Source: Sphagnum compactum
Taxonomy: Eukaryota > Bryophyta > Sphagnopsida > Sphagnales
Assembly: GCA_965153455.1 (NCBI GenBank)
Contig: OZ234501.1
Location: 4,650,001 to 4,714,000 of the forward strand
Reading direction: 5' to 3'
Length of the DNA: 64,000 nucleotides
Made by a program: the position numbers and the translations under genes. Below, piece by piece: positions 49,233 through 60,000 of this stretch; the stretch's first letter is position 1, and every line of letters begins with the position of its first letter. The notes under the pieces were generated by a model, which was not told the origin of the DNA, ran no database searches, and saw only the letters and a list, made by a program, of their open reading frames with translations.

Positions 49233-50330
49233 TCAGAGTTTGCGGTGCGTGCTGCAAGCAGGGAGGGGATGGCCGCAAAGCCCAGGGTTGCCTGGCTTGA
49301 AGGAGTCAACACCAAAGCTTGAGAAAGGAGCGCCCTGCGGTATAGGGCCGGTCAGCAGATTGCCCTGCAAACCTAGGGCAGCAAGACCTGTGAGCTGTTT
49401 GGCAAACTTGGGTGGAATTGTGCCTGTAAGTTTGTTGTTGGAGAGCTCCAGGTTGAACAAAGTGTGGCCAATGTTGCCGATGGATGGGGGAATGGAGCCT
49501 GTGAAGGAGTTGGAGGAGACGTCGAGGAGGAAAACGCTCGTCAGCCTGCCAAGCGTGGAAGGCAAGGGGCCAGTGAACGTGTTGGATGAGATATCCAGGA
49601 CGAGGAGAGTTGGACCCAAGTTGCCGACGAGAGGGGACAAGGGTCCGCTCAGACGGCTGTTTTCCAGGAAGAGATCAGTGAGGTTGGTAAGCCCGTAGAG
49701 AGAATTGGGAATGATGCCACTGAGCAAAGAATCACCCAAGAAAATGTAATTCAAAGAAGCGCCGATGTTTCCAATGCTGCTGGGAATGACTCCGGTGATG
49801 GGGTTTCCTCCCAAGCTCAAGAAATTGAGCTTCTTCAAGTTACCCACCGTGGAAGGAATGGATCCAGTGAGTTTGTTGTCTCTCACGTCCAGATGAAGTA
49901 GGTTCTTCAGGTTCCCGATAGCTGTAGGAATGGGTCCCGTCAGGTTCTGCATCTCGCTCACATCCAGAACTTCAAGCTTGGGCAGATTGCAGAGAGAGCT
50001 TCCCAACGGACCTGTCAAAAATATCCCTGAGTTGTCGAATGCAGGATCTGGGCGCAAGTCCAAACTGATCACATGTCCATCTCTACACAAGATGTTAGAC
50101 CATGTGCAACAGTCAGTGCTGGCCACCCAGTTCGCCAGCTGCCCAGAGGGATCTTCTTTGATAGCGGCCTTGAACGCAAGCAAGGCGTCTCTCTCAGCTG
50201 CCGGGCACTCAGTCGTGCCCCCAGCTGCTTTAACAGCTACAATACTCTGAATTACCCAAAACCCAAAACCCAAAACCAAAAGAAGTTCCGTCATAGTACT
50301 AGTACTTCCGGAATATAACCTCCCACCCAT
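49233..50330 (-). CDS. Secreted LRR protein, DRT100/PGIP-like
   Basis: The 365-residue product starts with a short lead. Met13 is followed by a hydrophobic signal peptide (ELLLVLGFGFWVIQSIVAV), so translation may really begin at Met13. An LRRNT_2 cap follows (CPAAERDALLAFKAAI, then CCTWSNILC, about residues 41-80). About nine to ten plant-type 24-residue repeats (LxxLxLxxNxLTGxIPxxxGN) come next. A closing NPGLCGHPLP cap ends the protein, with no transmembrane segment and no kinase. This layout fits apoplastic, ligand- or enzyme-binding LRR proteins such as DRT100-like and polygalacturonase-inhibitor-like proteins. The reading frame is intact and intronless, as is usual for this group. Its exact partner cannot be told from sequence. 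Confidence 0.85.
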   Translation of the reverse strand: MGGRLYSGSTSTMTELLLVLGFGFWVIQSIVAVKAAGGTTECPAAERDALLAFKAAIKEDPSGQLANWVASTDCCTWSNILCRDGHVISLDLRPDPAFDNSGIFLTGPLGSSLCNLPKLEVLDVSEMQNLTGPIPTAIGNLKNLLHLDVRDNKLTGSIPSTVGNLKKLNFLSLGGNPITGVIPSSIGNIGASLNYIFLGDSLLSGIIPNSLYGLTNLTDLFLENSRLSGPLSPLVGNLGPTLLVLDISSNTFTGPLPSTLGRLTSVFLLDVSSNSFTGSIPPSIGNIGHTLFNLELSNNKLTGTIPPKFAKQLTGLAALGLQGNLLTGPIPQGAPFSSFGVDSFKPGNPGLCGHPLPACSTHRKL

Positions 50331-50381
50331 AATGCACCTGTTTACAACCTTATCAAATCAAAGCACACTGTATGTAACTGA

Positions 50382-50487
50382 GATCACAGCAGCCTAATGG
50401 AAAGAGACCCTAAGTCTTGCAAAGCACAAAGTGTACAACCGTGATCACAGCAACCTAATGGAAAGAGACCCTAAGTCTTACAAAGCA
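50382..50487 (-). repeat. Direct repeat in the LRR gene 5' region
   Basis: A 45-bp sequence beginning GATCACAGCA(G/A)CCTAATGG is present at 50382-50426 and 50443-50487 with two mismatches, 61 bp apart. It lies 50-160 bp upstream of the coding start, so it falls in the leader or proximal promoter. A TATATATATATC run lies at about 50580. Confidence 0.7.
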
Positions 50488-50839
50488 GTCGTACCTCAGC
50501 TCAGCTAGCTCAAACAAGAGTAAGTTTTTAGGCAACTGGAGTCATGTGTGAGGCAGTGAATAATGAAGGAGAAAATAGCGATATATATATATCTGTCTAT
50601 AGTAACAGTAGTGGCAACCAGGAAGGTGGCAGATGATACGACGAGGCACTCTGATCGGCTATTTCTGCTGTTCTTGCCAACAGTCAAGCCGTAGACTGGA
50701 TGATGTGTGTTCAACTGGGTTAGCTGTATAGTGAGAAGAGCATGACGGCTGTATACAATACGGCGGTCTTATCGTGACTTACGATGTCTGTTATCCAATG
50801 GGCCAGAAGCGTGAACCAGTAGCCACCAACGCACCATAT

Positions 50840-51400
50840 CTAGCATGGATGGTAAGTGGTCAGGAAACAGTTCTCAGTTGGGTTCCCCTTCCTGAGCTTA
50901 CCATCTTGGTGGTTAGCTCAGTTGCTTTTTCCTCCAACCTATGTAAAACACCTTCTCACATTTTTCTATTGTATTTAGAGAGTGCATTTTACAGAGCCTA
51001 AAAACTCAAGGGCCATTTCAGTAAACATAATACCCACATCTCCCAGCATTTCCAAAATGCCTGCATTGTTTTTCTCTTCCATTATAGTAATTTGAGTGTG
51101 GTCGTTCTGCTCGGTATACCTCAAGCTTTACTGTACACTAACAGGTTGTTTATAGATAGGTAGTAAAAACAGCCCTTCCCTATGTACAAACACAAAGCAT
51201 CATGTTACCTAGTATTCACCTATATTCTTATCTATCTAGACCTAAATATATGACCTACTTCTTGCAGAAGCAGTTACCAATGTGTAACCAGATGTTAACT
51301 CAGTAGAGGTTCATAGACAACTGAGTCCTATGGGGCATCCAGTGGACTGTGCTCTGGTGGATACTTGTTTCACTCTGGCCTCTCCAAATGGACCCCTCTG
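50840..51400. repeat. Diverged dispersed repeat, copy b
   Basis: Partner of 22800-23400, in the same orientation, sharing ordered words such as GTGGTCAGGAAACA, GGTGGTTAGCTCAGTTGC and ATCCAGTGGACTGTGCTCTGG. It is non-coding and lies upstream of the LRR gene. Confidence 0.45.
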
Positions 51401-53317
51401 TACTATATTGTCCAGTGTCAACAGAGATAAGCATTCACAGGAAAATCACATTTAGATGCACGTCAGCATTAAATATGCTACTTTTAGGTATTTCACAGCA
51501 CCAACTAAACGTGCACAGCACTACATAGACACACACGTCACCGTTAAATGACTGACCGCTCAGCTGAGCTCAAGACTTGGTTCCTTCATACCCAGTGTGA
51601 AGTTTGGACTTTGAACCTGCCATCAGCTGTTTCTGTGAAAAATTGTCAATTAACTTTTTGTCTTGATGGCTACCAGCTGGTCAACACAGCAGTCCCGGAC
51701 AAATTGTGCGATGGTTTGACTATGACATAATGTCAATATCTTTTGTCTCTTCCTACACTTACTAGCAGTCATGGAAGTTTTGTGAGGCTGTTTGTATCGT
51801 ATATTATTAGTTCTGTAGCAGTGCCGTTTGTCCTCAAGACTACAATTGACAATTTTAACTGGACTATTATTGGTGGGTTCTAAGTAGGTCAGGTTTGGCA
51901 TAGTCAATGTCAACCCTCTATCTCAATTGATTAGCATCCTTTAAAATAGTTAAACTTTAAATCAAAGTCCAACGGGTTTTTTTAATAGTAAACCTGTCCA
52001 ACTTTATTCCAATTTAAAACGAATTTTTAATTCATTTGATCCCACATTGTGAGGAATATTCATCAGGTGTTAGAGTGAAGTGTGAGTTCATTTTTTGAGA
52101 ATCATGGAATATGTGGAAACTATATGGAATATTCTTTTACTAAAGAGTTGTTAGTTTGAATTTTGAACTTGTGGTAATGGAGGCAGAGCCATGAGGAGCA
52201 GAATTCTCTTTTTCAAAAAACATTTTGAGAAATTTTTTTCTAGTGTAAATTATGCTAATTCTGATAACTCCTTGGAAAAATTCCACAAAAAGTTTGTATC
52301 AAAAAATTGAAGAAAAACCCAGGTTAAGACAATGAGCCACTTTCTTTTTTAAAATAAAGGGTTTTCTGCACTTTGAACTTTGGAGATTAGTTTAAGAGTC
52401 AAAGAGTTTCTTGGCTCTAGAATGGCGGGCCTGGAAAATGCAGGAATGTGGGGTCCCAGCAGAGATAGATTGGGTTTCAGCAATTAATGTTAGCCTCCAG
52501 GTGACTCACAGACATCTGGTGGATTTCATAAACATGTTTTCCAGGTGGTGAATGAGTTTCTGGAAGCATTTAGAGTCTCTTTCAAATTTGAAAGAAATAC
52601 TAGTGAGATCAGGCAATTATAGGTAATTTGGGCCAGCCAATGGGGGAGCGAACCCACAAACATAAGAGTGCCATGTTGGAAGGATGATGTAGCTATGGTT
52701 AGCTATGTATTGACCATCCATATGTATCTATTACATAGTAGCCATAGCAAGACCCTACACGCCCTGCCCCCCCCCTCCCCCCAATGAGTTTTGTTCAGTG
52801 CAAAAAGTGATTGAGAGTGCTCAACCTTGTGCAAATTCACATGGCTTTATTGTGGACAAAAAGGAAGGGGAAGAAATCCAAAAAATTTTCAATAACACGT
52901 TCCTTAAAAAGAAACCTCGCATTAGATGTTTATTGTGTGTCAAGAGATTACCATGAGCATTATAAACAAACCATTGTGAACATACAACCCTAGCCATGTA
53001 CACAAATCTACATGCAAATGTTTAGATTAAATCACTCCAAGTTCCCTCTCTTGAACTGTCGTGGTCTTCTCTATGTTTTCTTTTAACTCTCACCATATAT
53101 CATGCTTAGATAGAGGAATCGAAATTTTCAATCTATAGTTCAACCACATATAGGAAATTATTCTACACCCTTTCCAACAACACGCATGTATTAACACATA
53201 CTTATTCCACTAGTAATCCCGTACCTAGAAAATAGAAAAATAATATCCAAATTCTCATCCCATTGCCTTGGAAATTTTGATAGAAAGAGGGTTTCCAAAT
53301 AAAATTCACTACAATTG
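51401..53317. other. Intergenic, no gene recognised
   Basis: No recognised ORF. A C-rich run of about 17 bases lies near 52766-52782. Confidence 0.5.
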
Positions 53318-53321
53318 AAGG
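53318..53321 (-). repeat. Target-site duplication, copy 2, left (AAGG)
   Basis: AAGG lies directly outside the A2 end and is repeated at 63234-63237, directly outside B1. Confidence 0.75.
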
Positions 53322-53495
53322 TGTCGTGACGTGTAGTGTCGTGACATACAGTGTCGTAAGGTGTACATTCATAGGAAACTCTACTAAACAAAAAGACTAA
53401 AGCCAGTCAAAGATATAAACTAATCAACTAAAAAGAGATACATGCACACATATATATACAATGCACACGTGAGACTGAGATGAAATTCTCATGTA
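53322..53495 (-). repeat. Repeat A2, copy 2 (3' terminus)
   Basis: 174 bp, near-identical to A1. On the plus strand TGTCGT occurs at 53322, 53337 and 53352, a strict 15-bp phase from the element end inward, suggesting repeated binding sites for the integrase or another protein. Confidence 0.85.
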
Positions 53496-53805
53496 TGAAA
53501 ATGCAAAGCAAGAAAGAAATGAAATGTATGTAGACGATGGCCGTGCAATGGCCGCCGTGAGCATCTAGAAATCCTAGCTTATGATGGAGAAAACTCCTGA
53601 CAAAGGAATTCTAGAAAAACTAAAGGAGAAGGGCAGAGCTTGGCCCTTTTATACAGCCACCAAAGCTGAAACCCTAAATACCTAATAGCGTACAGTCACT
53701 TATGAGCGCACATTAACCCTACAAACGTACATTAGCCCTCAAAAGACATGATGGGCATGCCCGTAGCCGGCCATCATGTATGAGGCCGTGCATACGGGCA
53801 TGACA
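53496..53805 (-). repeat. Repeat B2, copy 2
   Basis: 310 bp, differing from B1 at two positions. Read on the minus strand it starts TGTCATGCCC and ends GCATTTTCA, and it contains the GTATAAAAGGGCC box. It is joined to A1 through GC and to A2 directly. Confidence 0.9.
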
Positions 53806-53807
53806 GC
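53806..53807 (-). other. GC spacer at the palindromic A1/B2 joint
   Basis: The joint reads CACGACA-GC-TGTCATG on the minus strand, a near-perfect palindrome formed by the two element ends plus two bases. Copy 1 keeps the GC spacer as well (12538-12539). Confidence 0.7.
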
Positions 53808-53981
53808 TGTCGTGACGTCTAGTGTCGTGACATACAGTGTCGTAAGGTGTACATTCATAGGAAACTCTACTAAACAAAAAGACTAAAGCCAGTCAAAGAT
53901 ATAAACTAATCAACTAAAAAGAAATACATGCACACATATATATACAATGCACACGTGAGACTGAGATGAAATTCTCATGTA
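53808..53981 (-). repeat. Repeat A1, copy 2
   Basis: 174 bp between the G8 tract (plus-strand C8 at 53983-53990) and the GC spacer. It differs from A2 at two positions. Confidence 0.9.
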
Positions 53982-53982
53982 T

Positions 53983-53990
53983 CCCCCCCC
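53983..53990 (-). promoter_or_regulatory. Polypurine tract (G8), copy 2
   Basis: Eight G on the minus strand immediately precede A1, as in copy 1 (G10). It is the likely plus-strand primer. Confidence 0.65.
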
Positions 53991-54031
53991 AGACCTGAGC
54001 CGGGAAAAGCATGGCATGGTCTGAGTAGGAA

Positions 54032-57000
54032 TCAAGGTGCTATAGGAGAACATGACGAACAGTACCAATTGCCAACGGGAACTTGAGTGAGCTCCGGCTT
54101 GAGGCAGAAGAGATGGTATCCACCATTACAGTTGTCGCAAAGCAGCATCTGATCAGCATCGTCCGTCCTCTGACATACCTGACATGGATAATCAAGTGGA
54201 GGAATCCAAGTCGACGTGATGATGGTAGGGTCCAAGTTTGGCAGGTGGCAAGGTGCACAATTTTTGGAATGATCCCGAATTGTGCGTTCGTCAACTCCTT
54301 GTAGCTCCAACACACCTGAAGGCCTGATCGCCTTAATCCTCAAGATGGTGCGACCGGAAGAAGTGTCTAAAGTATCATTGGGTTGTCGCTGAAGATACAC
54401 AAAATCACCAACATCAAATTGTCTCACCTTAGGTTTGTAACTGCCACCTCGTGTGTGTGCATACCGTAAGGTGTCTCGATGTTGTGCAATGGACAAGTTT
54501 TCCATGGCCATGGGCATAACCCTCCTGAATAGAGCGGCCCTTTCTGCAATGACCTTAGCCCAAATGGTTGGGGAGTCCAAGTCCACAACTTGGTCCATTT
54601 GAGCAGCAATGGAAGAGGGTGGAATGGGATGTCTCCCAAAAAGTAAAAAGTAAGGGGAGAAATGAGATAAAGAGGCGTGTTTGGACATCCTGTAACCCAT
54701 GGCGATGTAAGGGAGGGCCAGGTCCCAATCCTCTTTGTTCTTAATGAGGCAAATCTTCCGAAGTCCCTTCTTGCATGTTTGAACCATCCTTTCTGCAAGG
54801 CCATCAGCTTGGGGATGATCTCTTGAAGTCCGACGATGGTCAATGAGAGCATGGTCAAGTAGGTCTTGGAATTCTCCCCTGAATTCTGATCCTTGATCAG
54901 TAAGGCACTCAGCACAAGCCCCAAACCTACTTAGAACCTGTTGTAAGAAAGCCTGGCTAGTGCTGTGTGATGACTTGTCCGGTAGCGCAACAAGTTCGAC
55001 CCACTTTGAAAAATGCTCAATCATAATCATGATGTAAACATTACCCCTGGAGGTCTGTGGTAATTCTCCAGCTAAATCACATGACCAGCGATAGAACATG
55101 CCCTGAATAGGTAGTGGAGAAAGAGTGAGCTGTCGAGAGGAGAAGGAAGTTCTCACTCTATCACATTGTTCACACCTAGCAATGACGTCTCGGACTTGAG
55201 CATACATACCTCTCCAATGGTAATGAGGAGCGAGAAGGCTATAAGTACGCTTAACTCCAAAATGTCCAAGCTCCGAGTGTACCTTTTGAATAAGACCAGG
55301 CCGTTCATGTGGTGGTGGAACCACTCTGTCGCCTTGTGGTAAGCATCGGACGAGGTGATTGTCCCTCCATGAGTAGCGTTTGGATCGCTGTTGTATGCGA
55401 TCCCGCTTACTTGATGTAACTTGGGGAGGGTATTCCCCATGTTGAAGAAACCCCAGAGTGTCCAAGTCCTCCCATATATCCAGAATGGGATGCTCAACCA
55501 GGTTACATTGCAGTAATGCAAGATAACTAGATGCCTCAGATACATGTATTGCTGGGATCTGGTCAAAATCTTGCCTGGCTTCTGAAAAATCTTCAGAGGT
55601 AGTGAGGGGTCTTCGTGACATGGTATCCGCATTCTGATGTGTAATACCTGGTCGCTGAATAACCTTGAACTCATACTCTTGAAGTATAAGCGCCCAACGA
55701 GCTAACTTACCAGTAAGCTTATCGTTGGTCATCAACCACTTGATAGGCTGGTGGTCCGTATACAGAGTGAAATTGGTGCCATAAAGATAGGGCCTGAAAT
55801 GTATGACGGCCCATACAACAGCAAGGCACTCCCCCTCGTATGAAGAGTAGTTGCTCTCAGCCTTGTTGTTGCTTCGAGATGCATAGGCGATAACATATTC
55901 CTTGCCTTCCTCATCAAGTTGGCCCAGAATAGCTCCAATACCAAGAGCACTCCAGTCAGTGTGTAGAATGAAGACCTTGCTGAAATCAGGTCTTCTCAGA
56001 ATGGGGAACTCTGAAAGCTTTTCCTTGAGTGTGTTGAAAGCTTCCTGAGCCTCTTCACTCCATGTCGAAGCAACATCCTTCTTTAACAATGCATTGAGAG
56101 GATGAGCAATAGTACTGAAGTCTTGGACATAAATCCTGTAGTAATTACATAGTCCGATGAAGCTCCTCAAAGTGTGAACATCAGTAGGATCGGGCATCTC
56201 CAAAATGGCTACTACTTTGGCCCAGTGAGCCATAATACCATTTGGCAAAATTCTGTGTCCAAGGTAAACTACTGAGGTGACAGCAAACTCACACTTTTTA
56301 GGATGGATCTTCATATTGACTTCGTGGAGCCTCTTGAATAACTCCTCAAGATGAGCCAAGTGCTGTAGGAGTCCCTTGCTATGCACTAGGACATCATCTA
56401 TGTAGCATTTCAGGAAATCTGCCCCTTCGAGAACCTGGTCCATGACTCGTTGAAAAAAGACAGGTGCATTCTTCAATCCAAAAGGCATCACAAGCCATTC
56501 CCACAACTTATTGCTTCCATGGAATGCTGTTTTCTTGCGATCTTTTGCAACGAGCACAATCTGGTTGAAGCCTTGCCTCAGATCCACAATTGTGAAGATG
56601 TTTGAGTCTCCAATGCTATCAAACAGTTCTTCAGGGATGGGCATGGGGTACCTGTCCTGAGGTGTAACCAGGTTCAAAGGCCTATAATCCCCGCACATCC
56701 TTTTCTCAGTCCATAATCCAGCTGAATCCTTCTTTGCTGGCATTACTGTAGCGGCTGCGAAATCAGAACTTGATGGCTGAATGAGACCGGCCTCATGGAG
56801 CTCTTTACATCTTTCATCTACCAATTCCCATTCATGTTTGCTCAACCTATGCCTCCTTCGATAAACGGGTGTCTCATCTGTAAGGTCTATAGAGAACTGC
56901 ATGGTCTTACACCTACCTAAGTCTTTCATTGAGAATGCGAACACATTCTCATACTTAATTAGCAAGTCTGTGACCTGGTCTCTCTCCTTCTTGGTGAGCT

Positions 57001-60000
57001 GGTTCCCCATAACAAAAGGGTAGTTGGAAACACATGGAATGGAGTTGGAAAGTGTGTTTGAAGAACCTGATGTATTGGGTTCTCCATTATCCAACTCCGT
57101 AGATTCGTAGAAGGTTGTAATTGTTTCTCCAGAAGCTGATGTACCTCCAGGTGTATTGGACATAACTTGAGTCAAATTACATGGTACCTCCTCCCCCCCA
57201 ACACTGAGAGTGAAATGTAGAGTGTTGAAGATAGGCAAGTGTACTTGGTCGGGGTGCCATGTGGTTGCATCGTCAGAGCTACAAGCTGATTGAGTCAGTG
57301 TTGGTGTTGTGTACATTTGAAAGAGTACACAGGTTACCAATAACCATGTAAGGGAGTTCAGGTCCATGCTTCTCCCGAGTAGAGCGTTACGCTCCAATCT
57401 AGTCACCTTGGTGTGACTAGTAGTGCCAGTTTGGAACCCCATAGCCCTTTCTCTTTCTTCTGGGCTTGGTTCATCCCAAGTGGCTGAAGCATGACGATAT
57501 ACCAAGCCTGGTCCATCTCCCTGAAAGGCGTGTGCTCCAGGGAAGGAGACAAAGGTGGGCCAAGCACCTCTTGGTTTTCCTATTGTATTCGCAGGAAACC
57601 AAGGAGGTTTCTCTTGCCTTGTAACTGGTTGGCAAGAGCTCTGATCATCCAATATGTGAGAAACCTGCAAGTTGTGGTCTCTGATGGTGTATCTCAGAGC
57701 CAACTGCAGAATTGAAAGTGGTGCAAGGTTGGTCCACCAGTTGCGCAGCCGGTGCGCATAGGAAGCGCATTGTGCCGCATCGAGTAGGAGTGGCTCTCCA
57801 AGGTAATGTTTGACAAGTGTGTAGTGCTCCTGGACTTTCTCCCTCTGGTCAAACTGAGAAGGGGTGTTCTCAATTACATAACCAAGCGTAGGGGAAATGG
57901 ATTGAGCCCAGGTAATCAATCGTACCATGTCCGTGAAGAGACCGGATCTTGTGTCACTCAAGCCTTCTCCAAATCCAGCTGTTGAAAATCCTTGACACTC
58001 CCAACCTGAAATGATGAGGTCCACGGGGCCAAGTAATTCCATATGCTTATTCTGAATTAATTGTATGTCAGGGGGCAAGAAAGTGAAACTGGCCTTCCAT
58101 GCGGTGGTTGTAAACTGTTGTGGAAATCTGGTTGTGAGCTCCATCATTCTCGATGCTGCCACTTGCCTTGCAATAGGATCAATGTCTACGTAGAAATACC
58201 TTCGGACCACCATCCCTGACTGTAGTAGGGCTTCGAGACCTGTACCAATACCACCAAAGAGCTTTAGTAATGTAATCCCTTCCTTAGGTGGTGTCCAGGT
58301 GATTAGCTGACGGAGTAATGGCTTAATCGGTTCGCCATGGCTTTCCATGCTTTCAAAACTAGACAAAGCTTTGACCAAGGGCTTGTAGGCTACTTTGAAC
58401 CTTTGTAAAACCTCTGGTCCATGTTGAATGTCAGTAGGAACCACCCTCAAGCTTTCAGTAGCTTGAGCGTAAGCTATCTCCTCTTCATCTCCCTCTATCC
58501 AATCGTGGCTAGCTTGTTGGATGTAGGAAATGGTGTGTGCTTCCTTGAGCATACAATGGTGAGCCATAGGACTATGGTTCCCATGTAAATCAAGGGGTAT
58601 GTATCCCAGGTGGTGGCCATCAGTCTCCCAATCCACTCGGTAGTACGCATGTTCGAACCAGTTGTCAATTGTAAAACCTGGTGGAAACAGGGCCTCTTGC
58701 CCAATGAGCACATCGTAACTAGTGGCATTGGTGACTAAACATCTGACCTGTAGGCAAAGCTCTTGATCTGTACCTTCATTGAAATTAAGTGCAATCAAAT
58801 CCGAGCTCTCCCCAAGTACCTCCTCTACGCTCCCACTAGCGGTGCGAATGTGCCACATAGATTTTCGTAGTTTGGAGTCGAGCATGCCCATCTTCTTGGC
58901 GAATTGAACTCCAAGAATCACTGGTTGGGCACCTGTATCAAAAAGAACCACTCTGGGTGTATGTCCTCCCACCTGGATTGCTGACTTAGTATTGTCGACA
59001 ATGGCAACTCCGGTGGCGATGGAAGTTCTCTCACTAGGCACCACCTTCGGAAATGAGTGAGAGACTTTGTGGAGAGAATGGTTATCCACAACGCCTTTGC
59101 TGCGTAACAAATCCACAAGTGAGGTGTTCTTAACTCCCTTTTGATATGTGAATGTAGAATCAGAGGTAGGAAAGCTCACTAGTTTAACCATGCCAGAACT
59201 AGTGACTAGATTACGAACGCCATCTGCAACACGTGAACCAATCGAATGTCTCTCCAAGGTGTTGGATGGGACCTCTGTAGCATGTGGATTAGGGGTTGGT
59301 AGAGGACCTGATGTAGTGTTCAAGGTATCCTCTAAGATTGCAATTATGTCCCTGGTGCTTAGCTTCAAATCTTGAAAACTAAACAATGGTGTACTCACAA
59401 GCTTTTGCGCCACTTCATGCATTTGAAGTTGGCATTCCATAAGCTGATCAGTGGAAAATTGTGTGTTTTCCTGATGTACATGTACTCCTGGGACATGAGA
59501 ATTTGATGCCCTAACAGCTTGTGGTGTAGTAGTCTCCTCCCCCCTCGCCAACAAGGTGCCTTCTTCTTCCATGTTGAGAGGACGAAAAGATTGTGGCATG
59601 ACTGCTCGAGCTCCTCTAGCCCTGGTAATAGGACTTGAACCAGATGCGAGTCCATCAGTCTGAATTACCTGCCTAGTGGCAGAAACTCTGGGTGCCACAC
59701 TAGCTTCTTGTGCTGCGACATAGGAAGGGCAAAAAGAAGTAGCCAATTCTGGTGTGAGACTAGAATTGTGTGGAGTGGAAAGAACATACTCCCCAACCAT
59801 TGCATCATGTGGAAGGCCATAGAACGACCTAGGAGGTCCCTCGCGTGATCCTGAACCTTGTACAGGTTGGGCATGACTAGCTGATTGGGAGGACTTGCCT
59901 TTTAGATTAGCAAGTTGGGCCTTCAATGATTCGAGTTCATTTTGTAAAGTCTGAACTTGAATTGCATGGGCTTGAAGCACCTCCCTCTTATCAGCATTGT

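Noticed and set aside
49150-50318. Plus-strand open frames across the LRR gene
   Set aside because: They are antisense shadows of the LRR repeats.
53322-53805. Treating B alone (TG...CA, 310 bp) as an ordinary LTR pair
   Set aside because: Block A lies outside B2 at one end only, and the 4-bp duplications sit outside A2 and B1. B is therefore not the outer border at the 3' end, in either copy.
57330-58300. Methyltransferase as part of a bacterial restriction-modification system or contamination
   Set aside because: It is in frame within a gypsy-type Pol, has no restriction gene beside it, and occurs again in a decayed second copy.
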